Shown here: positions 1-8,479 of the stretch, one piece after another | How the letters are laid out: each line of letters opens with the position of its first letter | Numbering within the stretch: position 1 is the stretch's first letter | Source of the DNA: Achromobacter ruhlandii | GTDB lineage: Bacteria; Pseudomonadota; Gammaproteobacteria; Burkholderiales; Burkholderiaceae_B | Direction: 5' to 3' | NCBI RefSeq assembly: GCF_902859695.1 | Contig: NZ_CADIJL010000014.1 | Location: forward strand, 62,001 to 126,000 | DNA: 64,000 nt | Notes under the pieces: generated by a model | The model's input: only the letters and a program-made list of their open reading frames with translations | Database searches by the model: none | Told to the model about the DNA's origin: nothing | Program-made: the position numbers and the translations under genes

Positions 1-14
1 AGGATCAGTTTCAT
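1..14 (-). CDS. Possible start of an ABC transporter permease gene (partial)
   Basis: An ATG lies at 14-12 on the minus strand, 31 bases past the stop of the ABC ATPase gene, and opens a frame beginning MKLI before the window ends. BMP-type importers normally encode the permeases directly after the ATPase, so a permease start is the expectation. Only four codons are visible and no clear Shine-Dalgarno site precedes them, so this call rests on gene order. Confidence 0.3.
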
Positions 15-45
15 TCGAGAAATGCTCAGTAGAGGGGGCACGGCG

Positions 46-1575
46 TCAGGCGCGCGTGCCCGTCATGGCCAGCCCGACGGTGGCGGGCGTCCATTGCGCG
101 ACCGGCTTGTCGGCGACCAGCTTGCCGCCGCACAGCACCGCGATGCGGTCGGCCAGCGCGAAGATCTCTTCCAGGTCTTCCGACACCAGCAGGATGCCGG
201 CGCCGCGCCGGCGCGCGGCCAGCAACTGTTCGCGCACGTAGGCCACCGCGCCGATGTCCAGGCCCCAGGTGGGCTGGTCGGCGACGATGAAGCGCGGTTC
301 GCGCGCCAGGGTGCGGCCCAGGATCAGCTTCTGCATGTTGCCGCCCGACAGGCTGCGGGTGCGCACATCCAGCGAGGCGGCGCGCACGTCGAACTGCTTG
401 GCCAGCGCCGCCGCGTAGGCGCGGCCGGCCTTGGCGCGGATCAGCCCGAAGCGCGAGAAGCGCGGGTCCTTCAGGTCTTCGACGATGGCGTTTTCCCACA
501 GCGGGCTGTCGCCGATCATGCCTTCGCCGTGGCGATCCTCGGGAATGCGGCCCACGTGCGCGGCGGTCCAGCCGGCCGGCGTGGTGGGCGCGGCCGCGTG
601 TTCGGGGCCCAGGCGGATGGTGCCGTCGGCGGGCTGGCGCAGGCCGGTCAGCACCGACACGAGCGCCTGCTGGCCGTTGCCGGCGACGCCGGCGATGGCC
701 ACGATCTCATGCTTGTGCACCACCAGGTCCAGGCTGTCCAGGCGCGGCGCGCCGCCGCGCGGGTCGCGCACGGTGACCTGCGACAGCGTCACCACCGGCG
801 CGGCCTGGCCGGCCGCCGCCATGGCTTCGGCGTGCGGCATGGCGACCTTGCGGCCCACCATCAGCTCGGCCAGTTCGGCCGGCGTGGTGGCGGCGGTGTC
901 GCGCTCGGCCACCAGCTTGCCCTGGCGCAGCACCGCGACGCGGCGCGACACGGCCATGACCTCGTCCAGCTTGTGCGAAATGAAGATGACGGCCAGGCCC
1001 TCGTCGACGAAGCCGCGCAGCGTGGCGAACAGGTCCTGCACTTCCTGCGGCGTGAGGACGGCGGTGGGCTCGTCCAGGATCAGCACCTTGGCGCCGCGGT
1101 ACAGCGCCTTGAGGATCTCGACGCGCTGCTTCTCGCCCACCGACAGGCTGCCGACGCGCGCGTCCGGATCCACCCCCAGGCCGAAGCGCTGGCCCAGTTC
1201 CACCAGGCGGCGGCGCGCCTGGCCGCGGCCCGAGGCCAGCTTCCACAGCGACTCGGTGCCGACCATGATGTTGTCCAGCACGGTCAGGTTGTCGGCCAGC
1301 GTGAAGTGCTGGTGCACCATGCCGACCCCCGCCGCCAGCGCGGCGTCGGGCCGGCCCGGCGGCAAGGGTTGGCCGAAGACTTCGATACTGCCGGCGTCGG
1401 CCACGTAGTGGCCGAACAGGATCGACACCAGGGTCGATTTGCCGGCGCCGTTCTCGCCCAGCAGGGCCAGCACTTCGCCTTGCGCCAGCGTCAGCGAGAC
1501 ATCGTCATTGGCCGTCAGGCTGCCGAAGCGTTTGGTGATCCCTGCCAGCCGCAGGGCGAGAGGCGCTTGATTCAT
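46..1575 (-). CDS. BMP-family ABC transporter, double ATP-binding protein
   Basis: This 509-residue protein is the energising subunit of a nucleoside/purine-type (BMP family) importer. It carries two nucleotide-binding domains in tandem, as in sugar and nucleoside ABC ATPases. The first has Walker A GENGAGKS (about residues 40-47), signature LSVGEKQR (144-151) and Walker B LILDEP (about 165-170). The second has a degenerate Walker A (GVAGNGQQ, about 295) and signature LSGGNMQK (about 412), the usual asymmetry of this family. Its ATG overlaps the stop of the upstream binding-protein gene as ATGA (1572-1575), which indicates translational coupling. The permeases should follow outside the window. 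The transported compound cannot be read from the sequence; purines or nucleosides are a family-based guess. Confidence 0.93.
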   Translation of the reverse strand: MNQAPLALRLAGITKRFGSLTANDDVSLTLAQGEVLALLGENGAGKSTLVSILFGHYVADAGSIEVFGQPLPPGRPDAALAAGVGMVHQHFTLADNLTVLDNIMVGTESLWKLASGRGQARRRLVELGQRFGLGVDPDARVGSLSVGEKQRVEILKALYRGAKVLILDEPTAVLTPQEVQDLFATLRGFVDEGLAVIFISHKLDEVMAVSRRVAVLRQGKLVAERDTAATTPAELAELMVGRKVAMPHAEAMAAAGQAAPVVTLSQVTVRDPRGGAPRLDSLDLVVHKHEIVAIAGVAGNGQQALVSVLTGLRQPADGTIRLGPEHAAAPTTPAGWTAAHVGRIPEDRHGEGMIGDSPLWENAIVEDLKDPRFSRFGLIRAKAGRAYAAALAKQFDVRAASLDVRTRSLSGGNMQKLILGRTLAREPRFIVADQPTWGLDIGAVAYVREQLLAARRRGAGILLVSEDLEEIFALADRIAVLCGGKLVADKPVAQWTPATVGLAMTGTRA

Positions 1576-2603
1576 CGTGCCGACGACTTGGGTTCTTTGT
1601 CGTTGACCTGCACGCTGAAGCTGCCGTCCAGGATGGCCTTCTGCTTGGCCTGCACCTTGGCGATCAGGTCAGCGGGGATCTTGCTTTCGAAGGTGCCCAG
1701 AGGCGCCAGCGACGAACCCTTGTATTTCATCAGCGAGTATTGGCCGAAGTCGGCGGCCTTGAAGGTGCCGGCCTTGACCTGCTTGAGCGCCTCGTCGATG
1801 GTCGGCTCCATGCTCCACAGCGCCGAGGCCACCACGGTCTCGGGATACTGCGGCTGGGTGTCGATGACGTTGCCGATGGCCAGCTTGCCGCGTTCCTTGG
1901 CGGCGTCCGACACGCCGAAGCGCTCGGCGTACAGCACGTCCGCGCCCTTGTCGATCATGGCGAAGGCGGCTTCCTTGGCCTTCGGGGGATCGAACCACGA
2001 ACCGATGAAGGTCACGGTGAATTCGGTCTTGGGGTTGATTTCCTTGGCGCCCTCGATGAAGGCCTGCATCAGGCGGTTCACTTCGGGGATGGGGTAGCCG
2101 CCCACCAGGCCGATCTTGCCGGTCTTGCTCATGCCGGCGGCGATCATGCCGGTCAGGTAGGCCGGTTCCTGGATGTAGTTGTCGAACACCGAGAAGTTGG
2201 GCTGCTGCGGTTTGCCCGACGAACCCATCAGGAAGGCGGTCTGCGGGTAGTCCTTGGCCACCTTGCGGGCGGCGGCCTCGACCGCGAAGGCCTCGCCCAC
2301 CACCAGCTTGTTGCCCTGCTCGGCGTACTGGCGCATGACGCGCTCGTAGTCGGCGTTGGTGACGTTTTCCGAGAACGTGTATTCGATTTCACCCCGGTCG
2401 CGCGCGGCGGTCAGCGCCTTGTGGATGCGCGACACCCATTGCTGTTCCACCGGCACCGTGTAGATGGCGGCAACCTTGGTCTTGGCGGGCGCCTGGGCCT
2501 GGGCGCCAGCCGACAGCAGCAGCGCGCCGGCGGCGGCCGCGGCCAGCTTCAGCAGGCCACGGCGGGCGATGCCGCCGGCGGCCGGGAGGGAAAGGGATTT
2601 CAT
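1572..2603 (-). CDS. BMP-family ABC transporter substrate-binding protein
   Basis: This 343-residue periplasmic binding protein is the receptor of the BMP-type importer. It begins with a positively charged segment containing a twin arginine (ARRGLLKL) and an alanine-rich hydrophobic stretch ending AGAQAQA, so export is by Sec or possibly Tat. The mature part has BMP-family features such as VAAIYTVPVEQQWVSRIHKA near its start. I chose the ATG at 2603, not the longer frame from 2678, because AAGGAG precedes it at good spacing and it places the signal peptide at the N terminus. It is first in an operon with the ATPase. A sigma-54-type promoter and NtrC-like boxes upstream (2783-2903) suggest induction under nitrogen limitation. 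Confidence 0.92.
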   Translation of the reverse strand: MKSLSLPAAGGIARRGLLKLAAAAAGALLLSAGAQAQAPAKTKVAAIYTVPVEQQWVSRIHKALTAARDRGEIEYTFSENVTNADYERVMRQYAEQGNKLVVGEAFAVEAAARKVAKDYPQTAFLMGSSGKPQQPNFSVFDNYIQEPAYLTGMIAAGMSKTGKIGLVGGYPIPEVNRLMQAFIEGAKEINPKTEFTVTFIGSWFDPPKAKEAAFAMIDKGADVLYAERFGVSDAAKERGKLAIGNVIDTQPQYPETVVASALWSMEPTIDEALKQVKAGTFKAADFGQYSLMKYKGSSLAPLGTFESKIPADLIAKVQAKQKAILDGSFSVQVNDKEPKSSAR

Positions 2604-2782
2604 GCGCAAGTCTCCTTCGCGGGGATGGAAAGGGAATGGGAGGAATGGCGGCGATGTCCGGGCGTCGCGGTGCGGCACGCGTGGGCGGGCGGGGTCGAGG
2701 GCGTGGGATCGGTCATCGGATGGGGGAGCGCCGGGGCGGCGCGCCCCATCCGAATGGGCGGGTTCGCGGCCAGTCCTGGCGA

Positions 2783-2798
2783 AGCAAGTTGTATGCCA
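2783..2798 (-). promoter_or_regulatory. Sigma-54 type promoter for the BMP importer operon
   Basis: Read on the minus strand the site is TGGCATACAACTTGCT. It matches the sigma-54 consensus TGGCACRNNNNTTGCW at all positions but one (T for C in the -24 element), with exact -24/-12 spacing. It lies about 180 bases upstream of the binding-protein ATG. A nearly identical site precedes the amino-acid importer at 33811-33826, which strengthens the call. Activity is inferred. Confidence 0.68.
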
Positions 2799-2873
2799 TG
2801 CGGCATTCCCGCGACAAGTCGGGGGAATCCTGATGGCCGGGCGCGATTATAGGCACCCTGGCGGCCAAGCGTG

Positions 2874-2903
2874 GCACCAGCATGGTGCGCACCGTTGCGG
2901 TGC
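2874..2903 (-). promoter_or_regulatory. Two NtrC-like boxes (GCAC-N7-GTGC)
   Basis: Two palindromes lie head to tail upstream of the sigma-54 site: GCACCAGCATGGTGC (2874-2888) and GCACCGTTGCGGTGC (2889-2903). Both fit GCAC-N7-GTGC, the core of NtrC enhancer sites. The boxes sit roughly 80-100 bases upstream of the -24 element, an enhancer-like position. The second box could equally form an RNA hairpin. The remainder of the 2604-3053 gap holds no gene that I can support; it also carries the promoter of the divergent DedA gene. Confidence 0.6.
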
Positions 2904-3053
2904 GTGGACACTTTTCGGCGTGGAACAGCCTGTTGCGGCTGAAATGGGCCCGAAAGGCCCTGGAGGCCTATCGCCATGCGGCCATCGGCGCGGCCGCGGG
3001 CCTAAAATTCCCCGCATAGCGCCGCGCCCGTGCGCGGCAAGCCGGAATCCATC

Positions 3054-3968
3054 ATGCAAGACATTCAATTGCTGCTCGAGCAGTACGGCGGCTGGCTCGT
3101 CTTCGCCAACGTGCTGGTCGAGCAGGCGGGCCTGCCCGTGCCCGCCTATCCCATGCTGATCGCCGCCGGCGCCCTGGCCGGCGCGGCCGGCTGGCTGGTG
3201 CCGTGGCTGGCGGCCACTGTCGCCTGTCTGCTGGCCGACTCGCTCTGGTACGCGGCCGGCCAGCGCTACGGCTCGCGCCTGCTGGGTGTGATCTGCAGGA
3301 TGTCGCTGTCGCAGGACTCCTGCATCCGCCAGACCCAGCGCCTGTATCTGCGCATCGGCGTGCGCGCCCTGCTGGTCTGCAAGTTCCTGCCCGGCGCCGG
3401 CGCCCTGTCCACCGTGATGGCCGGCCTGACCGGCACGCCGTACCGCCGTTTCCTGGCCTATGACCTGGTGGGCGCCATGATCTGGGCGGGCTCGGCCCTG
3501 CTGCTGGGCGGGCTGTTCCACGGCGTGGTCAACGACGTGCTGGACGTGCTGGGCACTTACGGCCCCATGGGGCTGGCCCTGCTGGCGGCGGTGCTGGCGC
3601 TGTACATCATCGCCCGCGCCCTGCGGCGCTGGGTTCTCAAGCGCCACTTGCGCGTGATTCCGCGGCTGTCGGTGGACGAGCTGATGCAGTGGCGCCAGGA
3701 CGGCCGCCAGGCGCTGGTGTTCGACGTGCGCCCCGAGGCGGTGCGCGAGGAAGACCGCATCCCCGGCGCCATCGCCGTTGACCTGCGCGCGCCGCTGCCG
3801 GCGCTTGAAGCCGGCAGCGAGGAGGCCGATATCGTGGTCTATTGCGCCTGCCCCAACGAGGTTTCGGCCGCGATGCTGGCCGCGCGCCTGCGCGCCGCCG
3901 GCTACCCCAAGACCTGGGCGCTGCGCGGCGGGTACGAAGCCTGGGCGCGCCACGCGCACCCGGCCTGA
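3054..3968 (+). CDS. DedA-family membrane protein fused to a rhodanese domain
   Basis: The 304-residue protein has an N-terminal DedA/SNARE-associated membrane domain (about residues 1-200; FANVLVEQAGLPVPAYPMLI and the conserved KFLPGAGALSTVMAG segment) and a C-terminal cytoplasmic rhodanese domain (about 205-300). The rhodanese active-site loop starts at Cys264 (CACPNE), so the sulfurtransferase nucleophile is present. DedA proteins act in membrane-lipid or proton-linked homeostasis. The rhodanese part suggests a link to sulfur transfer or redox sensing, but no partner is visible. The start is the ATG at 3054; a GTG at 3030 is possible but would place charged residues before the membrane domain. 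Confidence 0.9.
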   Translation: MQDIQLLLEQYGGWLVFANVLVEQAGLPVPAYPMLIAAGALAGAAGWLVPWLAATVACLLADSLWYAAGQRYGSRLLGVICRMSLSQDSCIRQTQRLYLRIGVRALLVCKFLPGAGALSTVMAGLTGTPYRRFLAYDLVGAMIWAGSALLLGGLFHGVVNDVLDVLGTYGPMGLALLAAVLALYIIARALRRWVLKRHLRVIPRLSVDELMQWRQDGRQALVFDVRPEAVREEDRIPGAIAVDLRAPLPALEAGSEEADIVVYCACPNEVSAAMLAARLRAAGYPKTWALRGGYEAWARHAHPA

Positions 3969-4010
3969 CATCGTGCCGGGGGCGTGACGGCGGCAGCCAG
4001 TCGCAGGTCA

Positions 4011-4029
4011 CGCGGGCGCTCCGCCCGCG
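4011..4029. terminator. GC-rich hairpin after the DedA gene
   Basis: CGCGGGCG and CGCCCGCG form a perfect 8-base stem around a CTC loop, 42 bases after the DedA-rhodanese stop. There is no U-tract, so it may be a REP-like or mRNA-stabilising hairpin and not an intrinsic terminator. The rest of 3969-4194 shows no gene. Confidence 0.4.
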
Positions 4030-4194
4030 ATCGTTCCCCTCTACCTCCACCCACCTGGATGCGGGCCCTTGGCGGGCCGCGCCGGCGTCTGTCCGGGCCA
4101 TGGGCGCCCGCGCGGTTTCGGTCCGCGCCCGGCGCCGCCACGGGCGCATAATGGCTCCATCGGCCCGCGCCTTTGACGGGCCAGGGAGACAGGC

Positions 4195-5121
4195 ATGAAG
4201 TTGTTGTTCTTGGGCGCCGGTGGAACCGGCGGCTATTTCGGCGGCCGCGCCGCCCAGGCGGGCGCGGACGTGACCTTCCTGGTGCGCGAGGCCCGCGCCG
4301 CGCGCCTGCGCGAGCAGGGCCTGCGCATCGAAAGCCCGTTCGGCGACGCCACGCTGCAGCCGCAATTGGCCACCGCCGACACGCTGAAGGGCTTCTACGA
4401 CGTGGTGGTGCTCAGCTGCAAGGCCTATGACCTGCAAAGCGCCATCGACGCCATCCGCCCCGCCGTGGGCCCCGACACCGCGGTGCTGCCCATCATGAAC
4501 GGCGTGCTGCAGTACGACGTGCTGGACCGCGAATTCGAACCGCACCGCGTGCTGGGCGGCCTGTGCCAGATCAACGCCACGCTCGGCCCCGAAGGGCAGG
4601 TGATCCACCTGGGCAAGCACGCCAGCATCGTCTTCGGCGAACGCGCCGGCCCGGCCCGCAGCGCCCGCTGCGAGGCACTGGCAGAGGCCCTGGCCGGCGG
4701 CGAATACGTCAGCCGCCTGAGCGAAGACATCTACCAGGACATCTGGGAAAAATACGTGTTCCTGACGACGCTGGCCGCCGCCACCTGCCTGATGCGCGGC
4801 ACGGTCGGCCAGATCGCCGCCACCGACGACGGCGCCGACATCGTGCGCGGCCTGCTGCGCGAATCGCAGGCGGTTGCCGCCGCCAGCGGCCACGCGGTGC
4901 GGCCCGAGGCCGACGCCAACGCGCTCAAGATCCTGACCGATCCGTCCCAGGCCATGACCGCCTCGATGTTCCGCGACCTGCGCCAGGGCCTGCCGGTCGA
5001 GGCCGACCACATCGTCGGCGACATGGTGCGGCGCGCGCGCACGCTGGGGGTGGATGCCACCACGCTGCGCACGGCCTACGCGCATTTGCAGGTCTACCAG
5101 GCGCAGCGCGCCGCGGCCTGA
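4195..5121 (+). CDS. Ketopantoate reductase family protein (PanE/ApbA-like)
   Basis: The 308-residue cytoplasmic oxidoreductase has the PanE/ApbA fold. The N-terminal dinucleotide motif GAGGTGGYFGG occupies about residues 6-16, and a C-terminal helical domain contains the lysine of IWEKYVFLTTLAA, which corresponds to the catalytic Lys of the family. The founding activity is NADPH reduction of 2-dehydropantoate to pantoate for pantothenate and CoA synthesis. Alcaligenaceae usually hold several paralogues, so the substrate could be another 2-oxo acid. GGGAGACAGGC precedes the ATG as ribosome-binding site. It stands alone between the DedA gene and an NAD(P)-binding protein gene. Confidence 0.85.
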   Translation: MKLLFLGAGGTGGYFGGRAAQAGADVTFLVREARAARLREQGLRIESPFGDATLQPQLATADTLKGFYDVVVLSCKAYDLQSAIDAIRPAVGPDTAVLPIMNGVLQYDVLDREFEPHRVLGGLCQINATLGPEGQVIHLGKHASIVFGERAGPARSARCEALAEALAGGEYVSRLSEDIYQDIWEKYVFLTTLAAATCLMRGTVGQIAATDDGADIVRGLLRESQAVAAASGHAVRPEADANALKILTDPSQAMTASMFRDLRQGLPVEADHIVGDMVRRARTLGVDATTLRTAYAHLQVYQAQRAAA

Positions 5122-5286
5122 CGGCGTGGCCCGGGCTCATTGGTGCATGGATTGCAAAAAACTCTTCCGTGCCCGTGGGTTCCGGGATCCGATCCGGCCG
5201 AATAGTATGGGTTTGCCCGTGCTCCGGACCGTCCAGCGCCGCCTGTCGCGGCCATCGTCCGGGGCCCACCTACCAGGAGCAACACC

Positions 5287-5898
5287 ATGAAAATCGCATT
5301 GATCGGAATCACGGGCCGCGTCGGCTCGCGCGTGGCGGACGAGCTGCTCAAGCGCGGCCACCAGGTCACGGGCATTGCCCGCAACCTGGGCGACGTCAAC
5401 GCCCAGCCCGGCCTGACCGTCCAGCAGGGCGACGCCACCGACCCGCAGGCGCTGACGCCCCTGCTCAAGGGCCATGACGCCGTGGTCAGCGCCTCGCGCT
5501 TCGTGTCCGCCGACGCCAAGCCGCTGCTGGCGGCCGTGAAGGACGCCGGCGTGCCGCGCCTGCTGGTGGTCGGCGGCGCCGGCAGCCTGGAAGTGGCGCC
5601 CGGCAAGATGCTGATCGACACCCCGGAATTCCCTGACGCCTACAAGCCCGAGGCGCGCGCCGGCGTGGTGTTCCTGGACGCCTTGCGCCAGGAAAAGGTG
5701 CTGAACTGGACCTTCCTGTCGCCGTCGGCGCTGTTCGAGCCGGGCGAGCGCACCGGCGCCTTCCGCCTTGGCGATGACAGCCTGCTGGTCGATGCCGGCG
5801 GCAAGAGCTGGATCTCGATGGAAGACTACGCCATCGCCCTGGCCGACGAGATCGAGACGCCCAAGCACTCGCGCCGCCGCTTCACCGTGGGCTACTGA
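5287..5898 (+). CDS. NAD(P)-binding oxidoreductase (NmrA/YwnB-like)
   Basis: The 203-residue protein opens with a Rossmann segment (IGITGRVGSRVADELLKRGH) carrying the GxTGxxG dinucleotide signature of atypical short-chain dehydrogenases. It lacks the YxxxK catalytic pair, as expected for the NAD(P)H-binding YwnB/NmrA-like group that often senses redox state and does not catalyse a defined reaction. Full-length homologues are about this size. AGGAG lies just upstream of the ATG, and a strong intrinsic terminator follows at 5926-5963, so it appears monocistronic. The biological role is not known. Confidence 0.85.
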   Translation: MKIALIGITGRVGSRVADELLKRGHQVTGIARNLGDVNAQPGLTVQQGDATDPQALTPLLKGHDAVVSASRFVSADAKPLLAAVKDAGVPRLLVVGGAGSLEVAPGKMLIDTPEFPDAYKPEARAGVVFLDALRQEKVLNWTFLSPSALFEPGERTGAFRLGDDSLLVDAGGKSWISMEDYAIALADEIETPKHSRRRFTVGY

Positions 5899-5925
5899 TT
5901 CCGTCCGCTTCCCCCCGGATCGCCT

Positions 5926-5963
5926 GACGCGGCTCCTTGGACCCAAGGGGCCGCGTCGTTTTT
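5926..5963 (+). terminator. Intrinsic terminator
   Basis: A stem opening GACGCGGC and closing GCCGCGTC encloses inner pairs CCTTGG/CCAAGG and is followed by GTTTTT. It ends the transcript of the preceding oxidoreductase gene. Confidence 0.8.
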
Positions 5964-6059
5964 CAGGCGAAAGCCGCAATGGCGGCAGGGTCGAATCGGC
6001 CGGTTTTGTTTGTAAACTGGCAAACCGCCAGCCGGCGTCACGATCCCCGAGTAGTCAGT

Positions 6060-6512
6060 ATGAGCATGAAGTTCAAATCGTTGGCCCTTTGCCTGTTGCT
6101 GGCCGCCAGCTGTGTGGCGCCGGTACAGGCCGCCTCGCCGCAGTCCAACAAGGACATCGTGTTGGCGTTTTTCCGCATGATGTTCCAGGACCGCGAGATC
6201 GACGAGGCGGTGCGCCTGTATGTCGGCAAGAACTACATCCAGCACAACCCCTACATGCGCGACGGCGTCGAGCCGATGGTGGATTTCTTCCCGCACTACT
6301 TCGAGCAGCATCCGCAGGCCACGGTCGACATCAAGCGCGTCATCGCCGAGGGCGACCTGGTGATGATCCACAACCTGTGGCGCGAATCGCCCGAAGACCG
6401 CGGCCAGGCCGTGGTCGACATCTTCCGGGTCGAGAACGGCAAGATCGTCGAGCACTGGGACGTCAGCCAGGAAATCCCGGAAAATCCCGCCAACAAGAAC
6501 GGCATGTTCTGA
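6060..6512 (+). CDS. Exported SnoaL-like / NTF2-fold protein
   Basis: The 150-residue protein has a cleavable signal peptide (KFKSLALCLLLAASCVAPVQA) followed by a SnoaL-like alpha+beta domain (conserved segments QHNPYMRDG and VDIFRVENGKIVEHWD). The fold is shared by polyketide cyclases and scavenging enzymes; no specific reaction can be assigned. I start at ATG 6060 because the longer frame from 5937 crosses the terminator of the preceding gene and gives no signal peptide; an ATG at 6066 is also possible. It leads a tight three-gene cluster with the flavin reductase (12-base gap) and the deoxyribosyltransferase. Confidence 0.83.
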   Translation: MSMKFKSLALCLLLAASCVAPVQAASPQSNKDIVLAFFRMMFQDREIDEAVRLYVGKNYIQHNPYMRDGVEPMVDFFPHYFEQHPQATVDIKRVIAEGDLVMIHNLWRESPEDRGQAVVDIFRVENGKIVEHWDVSQEIPENPANKNGMF

Positions 6513-6524
6513 GACCGGTAAACC

Positions 6525-7094
6525 ATGTCCGCCATCGAACCCGTCGACCTGCCACGCGCCTACCTGCTGCTGAACCACGGCCCCACCGTGCTGGTCACCA
6601 GCGCCCATGGCGCCGAGCGCAACGTCATGGCCGCGGCCTGGGCCATGCCGCTGGATTTCAGCCCGCCCAAGATGCTGGTGGTGGTGGACAAGAATACCCA
6701 CACGCGCACGCTGATCGAGGCTTCCGGCGAATTCGCGCTGTGCATCCCCTCGCGCGCGCAGGCCCAGGCCACCCTGCAGGTTGGCTCGCATTCGGGGCGC
6801 GACGAAGACAAGTTCAAGGCCAGCGGCCTGGCCACCTTCGCCGCCAGCAAGATCGGCGCGCCGCTGATCGAAGGCTGCCTCGGCTGGCTCGAATGCAAGG
6901 TGGTGCCCGAGCCGCATAACCAGCAGGCCTACGACCTGTTCATCGGCGAGGTGGTGGCCGCCTGGGCCGCGCCCGACGTGTTCTCCGGCAACCGCTGGCA
7001 CTTCAATGACGACGCGCGCCGCTCGGTGCATTACGTCGCGGGCGGTTCGTTCTTCGCCACCGGCGAAGCGTTCTCGGTTGCCGATCCGGAGTAA
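6525..7094 (+). CDS. Flavin reductase family protein
   Basis: The 189-residue protein belongs to the FMN-binding split-barrel flavin reductase family (DIM6/NTAB type). It has the conserved segment NVMAAAWAMPLDFSPPK followed by VVVDKNTHTRTLIEASGEF and CIPS, the pattern surrounding the flavin-binding loop. Such enzymes reduce FMN or supply flavin to a two-component monooxygenase, but no oxygenase partner is adjacent. Only 12 bases separate it from the SnoaL-like gene and 4 bases from the next gene, so the three are probably cotranscribed. Confidence 0.87.
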   Translation: MSAIEPVDLPRAYLLLNHGPTVLVTSAHGAERNVMAAAWAMPLDFSPPKMLVVVDKNTHTRTLIEASGEFALCIPSRAQAQATLQVGSHSGRDEDKFKASGLATFAASKIGAPLIEGCLGWLECKVVPEPHNQQAYDLFIGEVVAAWAAPDVFSGNRWHFNDDARRSVHYVAGGSFFATGEAFSVADPE

Positions 7095-7098
7095 GCCC

Positions 7099-7605
7099 AT
7101 GCGCCGCGTCTACCTTGCCGGCTTCGACGTGTTCCTGCCCGACGCGGTGGCGCACGGCGAGCGGCTCAAGACGCTGGCGGCCGCGCATGGCTTCGAGGGG
7201 CTCTACCCGCTCGACAACACGCCGCCGGCCGGTCTGTCCGGCGCCGCGCTGGCGCAATGGATCTACCAGGCCAACGCGGCGATGATCCAGCGCGCCGACC
7301 TGGTGATGGCCAACCTCAACCCGTTCCGTGGCGCCGAACCCGATTCGGGCACGGCCTTCGAGGTCGGCTACGCCATCGCGTTGGGCAAGCCGGTGTGGGG
7401 CTATACGTCGCAGGCCGGCAGCGTGCGTGAGCAGGTCGCCGTGGGCGTGGCCGCCGACGATGCGGCGCGCGCGGTGGACGCGCAGGGCTACACGGTGGAG
7501 GACTTCGGCTTGAACCTGAACCTGATGCTGGCGTGCAGCGCCCGCATCGTGGTGGGCGACGCGGCCGACTGTCTGGCGCACATGGCGCACATGGCGCGCG
7601 GTTAG
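7099..7605 (+). CDS. Nucleoside 2-deoxyribosyltransferase
   Basis: The 168-residue protein has the nucleoside deoxyribosyltransferase signature: N-terminal VYLAGFDVFLPDA, central aspartates in ADLVMANLNPFRG, and PDSGTAFEVGYA, whose glutamate is the expected nucleophile. Members move the 2-deoxyribose between purine or pyrimidine bases or hydrolyse deoxynucleotides in salvage. I use the ATG at 7099, four bases after the flavin reductase stop; the longer frame overlaps that gene. Full length for the family. Confidence 0.88.
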   Translation: MRRVYLAGFDVFLPDAVAHGERLKTLAAAHGFEGLYPLDNTPPAGLSGAALAQWIYQANAAMIQRADLVMANLNPFRGAEPDSGTAFEVGYAIALGKPVWGYTSQAGSVREQVAVGVAADDAARAVDAQGYTVEDFGLNLNLMLACSARIVVGDAADCLAHMAHMARG

Positions 7606-7648
7606 CGCGCCAGCGGCGGCCCGTTGGCGCCCGCCGTCATCCCCGGCT

Positions 7649-8329
7649 TCAGGCCTCGCCGGCGCGGCCTGGCTTGCGGGCCGTGGCGCGATTGGCCCGG
7701 GCCTTGACGCTGGCGGTCGGCGTGCCCAGGTATCCCATCACCGCGTCCACCACCGCCCGTTCCAGTTGCCGCGGATCGAACCCGGCCGGCGGCTCCAGCG
7801 CCACCGCGTGCACCAGCGACTCCATGATGCGCAACACCACGTAGGTCGCCAGCTCGCGATCCTGCTGCGCGATTTCTTCGCGATGCAGCTCCAGCAGGTG
7901 GCGCATGCGGCGGTGGATGTCCTGGTCGGCGCGGCTGTGGTCGCGCGGCTGGTCAAAGAGCGGGAATTCGCGCTCCAGCACGCGGTGCAGCGCCGGCTCC
8001 AGCAGGTGCGCGCGCAGCGACGCGGCAACGATGGCAGCGACCCTTTCGCGCAGCGTGGCCGCGGGGTTGCCGTCCAGCACCTCGTCGATCAGCGCCAGCA
8101 TCTGCTGGTCGTGGCGGTCGTGCAGGGCCGCGATCAGCGCGTTCTTGTTGGGGAAGTACTGGTACAGCGAACCGACGCTGACGCCGGCGGTCTCGGCGAT
8201 GCGGTTGGTGTTGGTGCCGGCGTAGCCGTGCTCGGCCAGAACGCGAGCTGTCGCTTGCAAAATGATGTCGACGGTTTGCTGTGAACGTTGCTGGCGCGGC
8301 GATTTACGGGGCTGCGGGATGGATGTCAT
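7649..8329 (-). CDS. TetR/AcrR-family transcriptional regulator
   Basis: This 226-residue repressor has an N-terminal TetR helix-turn-helix (about residues 15-60; IAETAGVSVGSLYQYFPNKNALIAAL is the recognition helix region) and a divergent ligand-binding C-terminal domain. It is transcribed away from an MFS transporter gene with a 150-base intergenic region, the classic arrangement in which the regulator represses itself and the exporter. An AT-rich stretch around 8366-8385 in that gap is the likely promoter and operator core, although no clean palindrome is visible. The inducer is unknown. Confidence 0.9.
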   Translation of the reverse strand: MTSIPQPRKSPRQQRSQQTVDIILQATARVLAEHGYAGTNTNRIAETAGVSVGSLYQYFPNKNALIAALHDRHDQQMLALIDEVLDGNPAATLRERVAAIVAASLRAHLLEPALHRVLEREFPLFDQPRDHSRADQDIHRRMRHLLELHREEIAQQDRELATYVVLRIMESLVHAVALEPPAGFDPRQLERAVVDAVMGYLGTPTASVKARANRATARKPGRAGEA

Positions 8330-8479
8330 TGGGTTCGGGGAAAGCGAGTTTCAAACCTGAGCATCGGTTCATAAAATTTCGGTACGCAACGGGCATCGCG
8401 CCGAACTCCGGCCGATTATGCCATCGTCGATTGCGACGAGCGGGCCACCGGGTGCGTTTCCCACTTCCAAGGAATCCTC

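Noticed and set aside
22-2097. A 691-codon open frame on the plus strand
   Set aside because: It lies opposite the ABC ATPase and binding-protein genes, whose motifs, ribosome-binding sites and overlap are clear. Long antisense frames are expected at this GC content.
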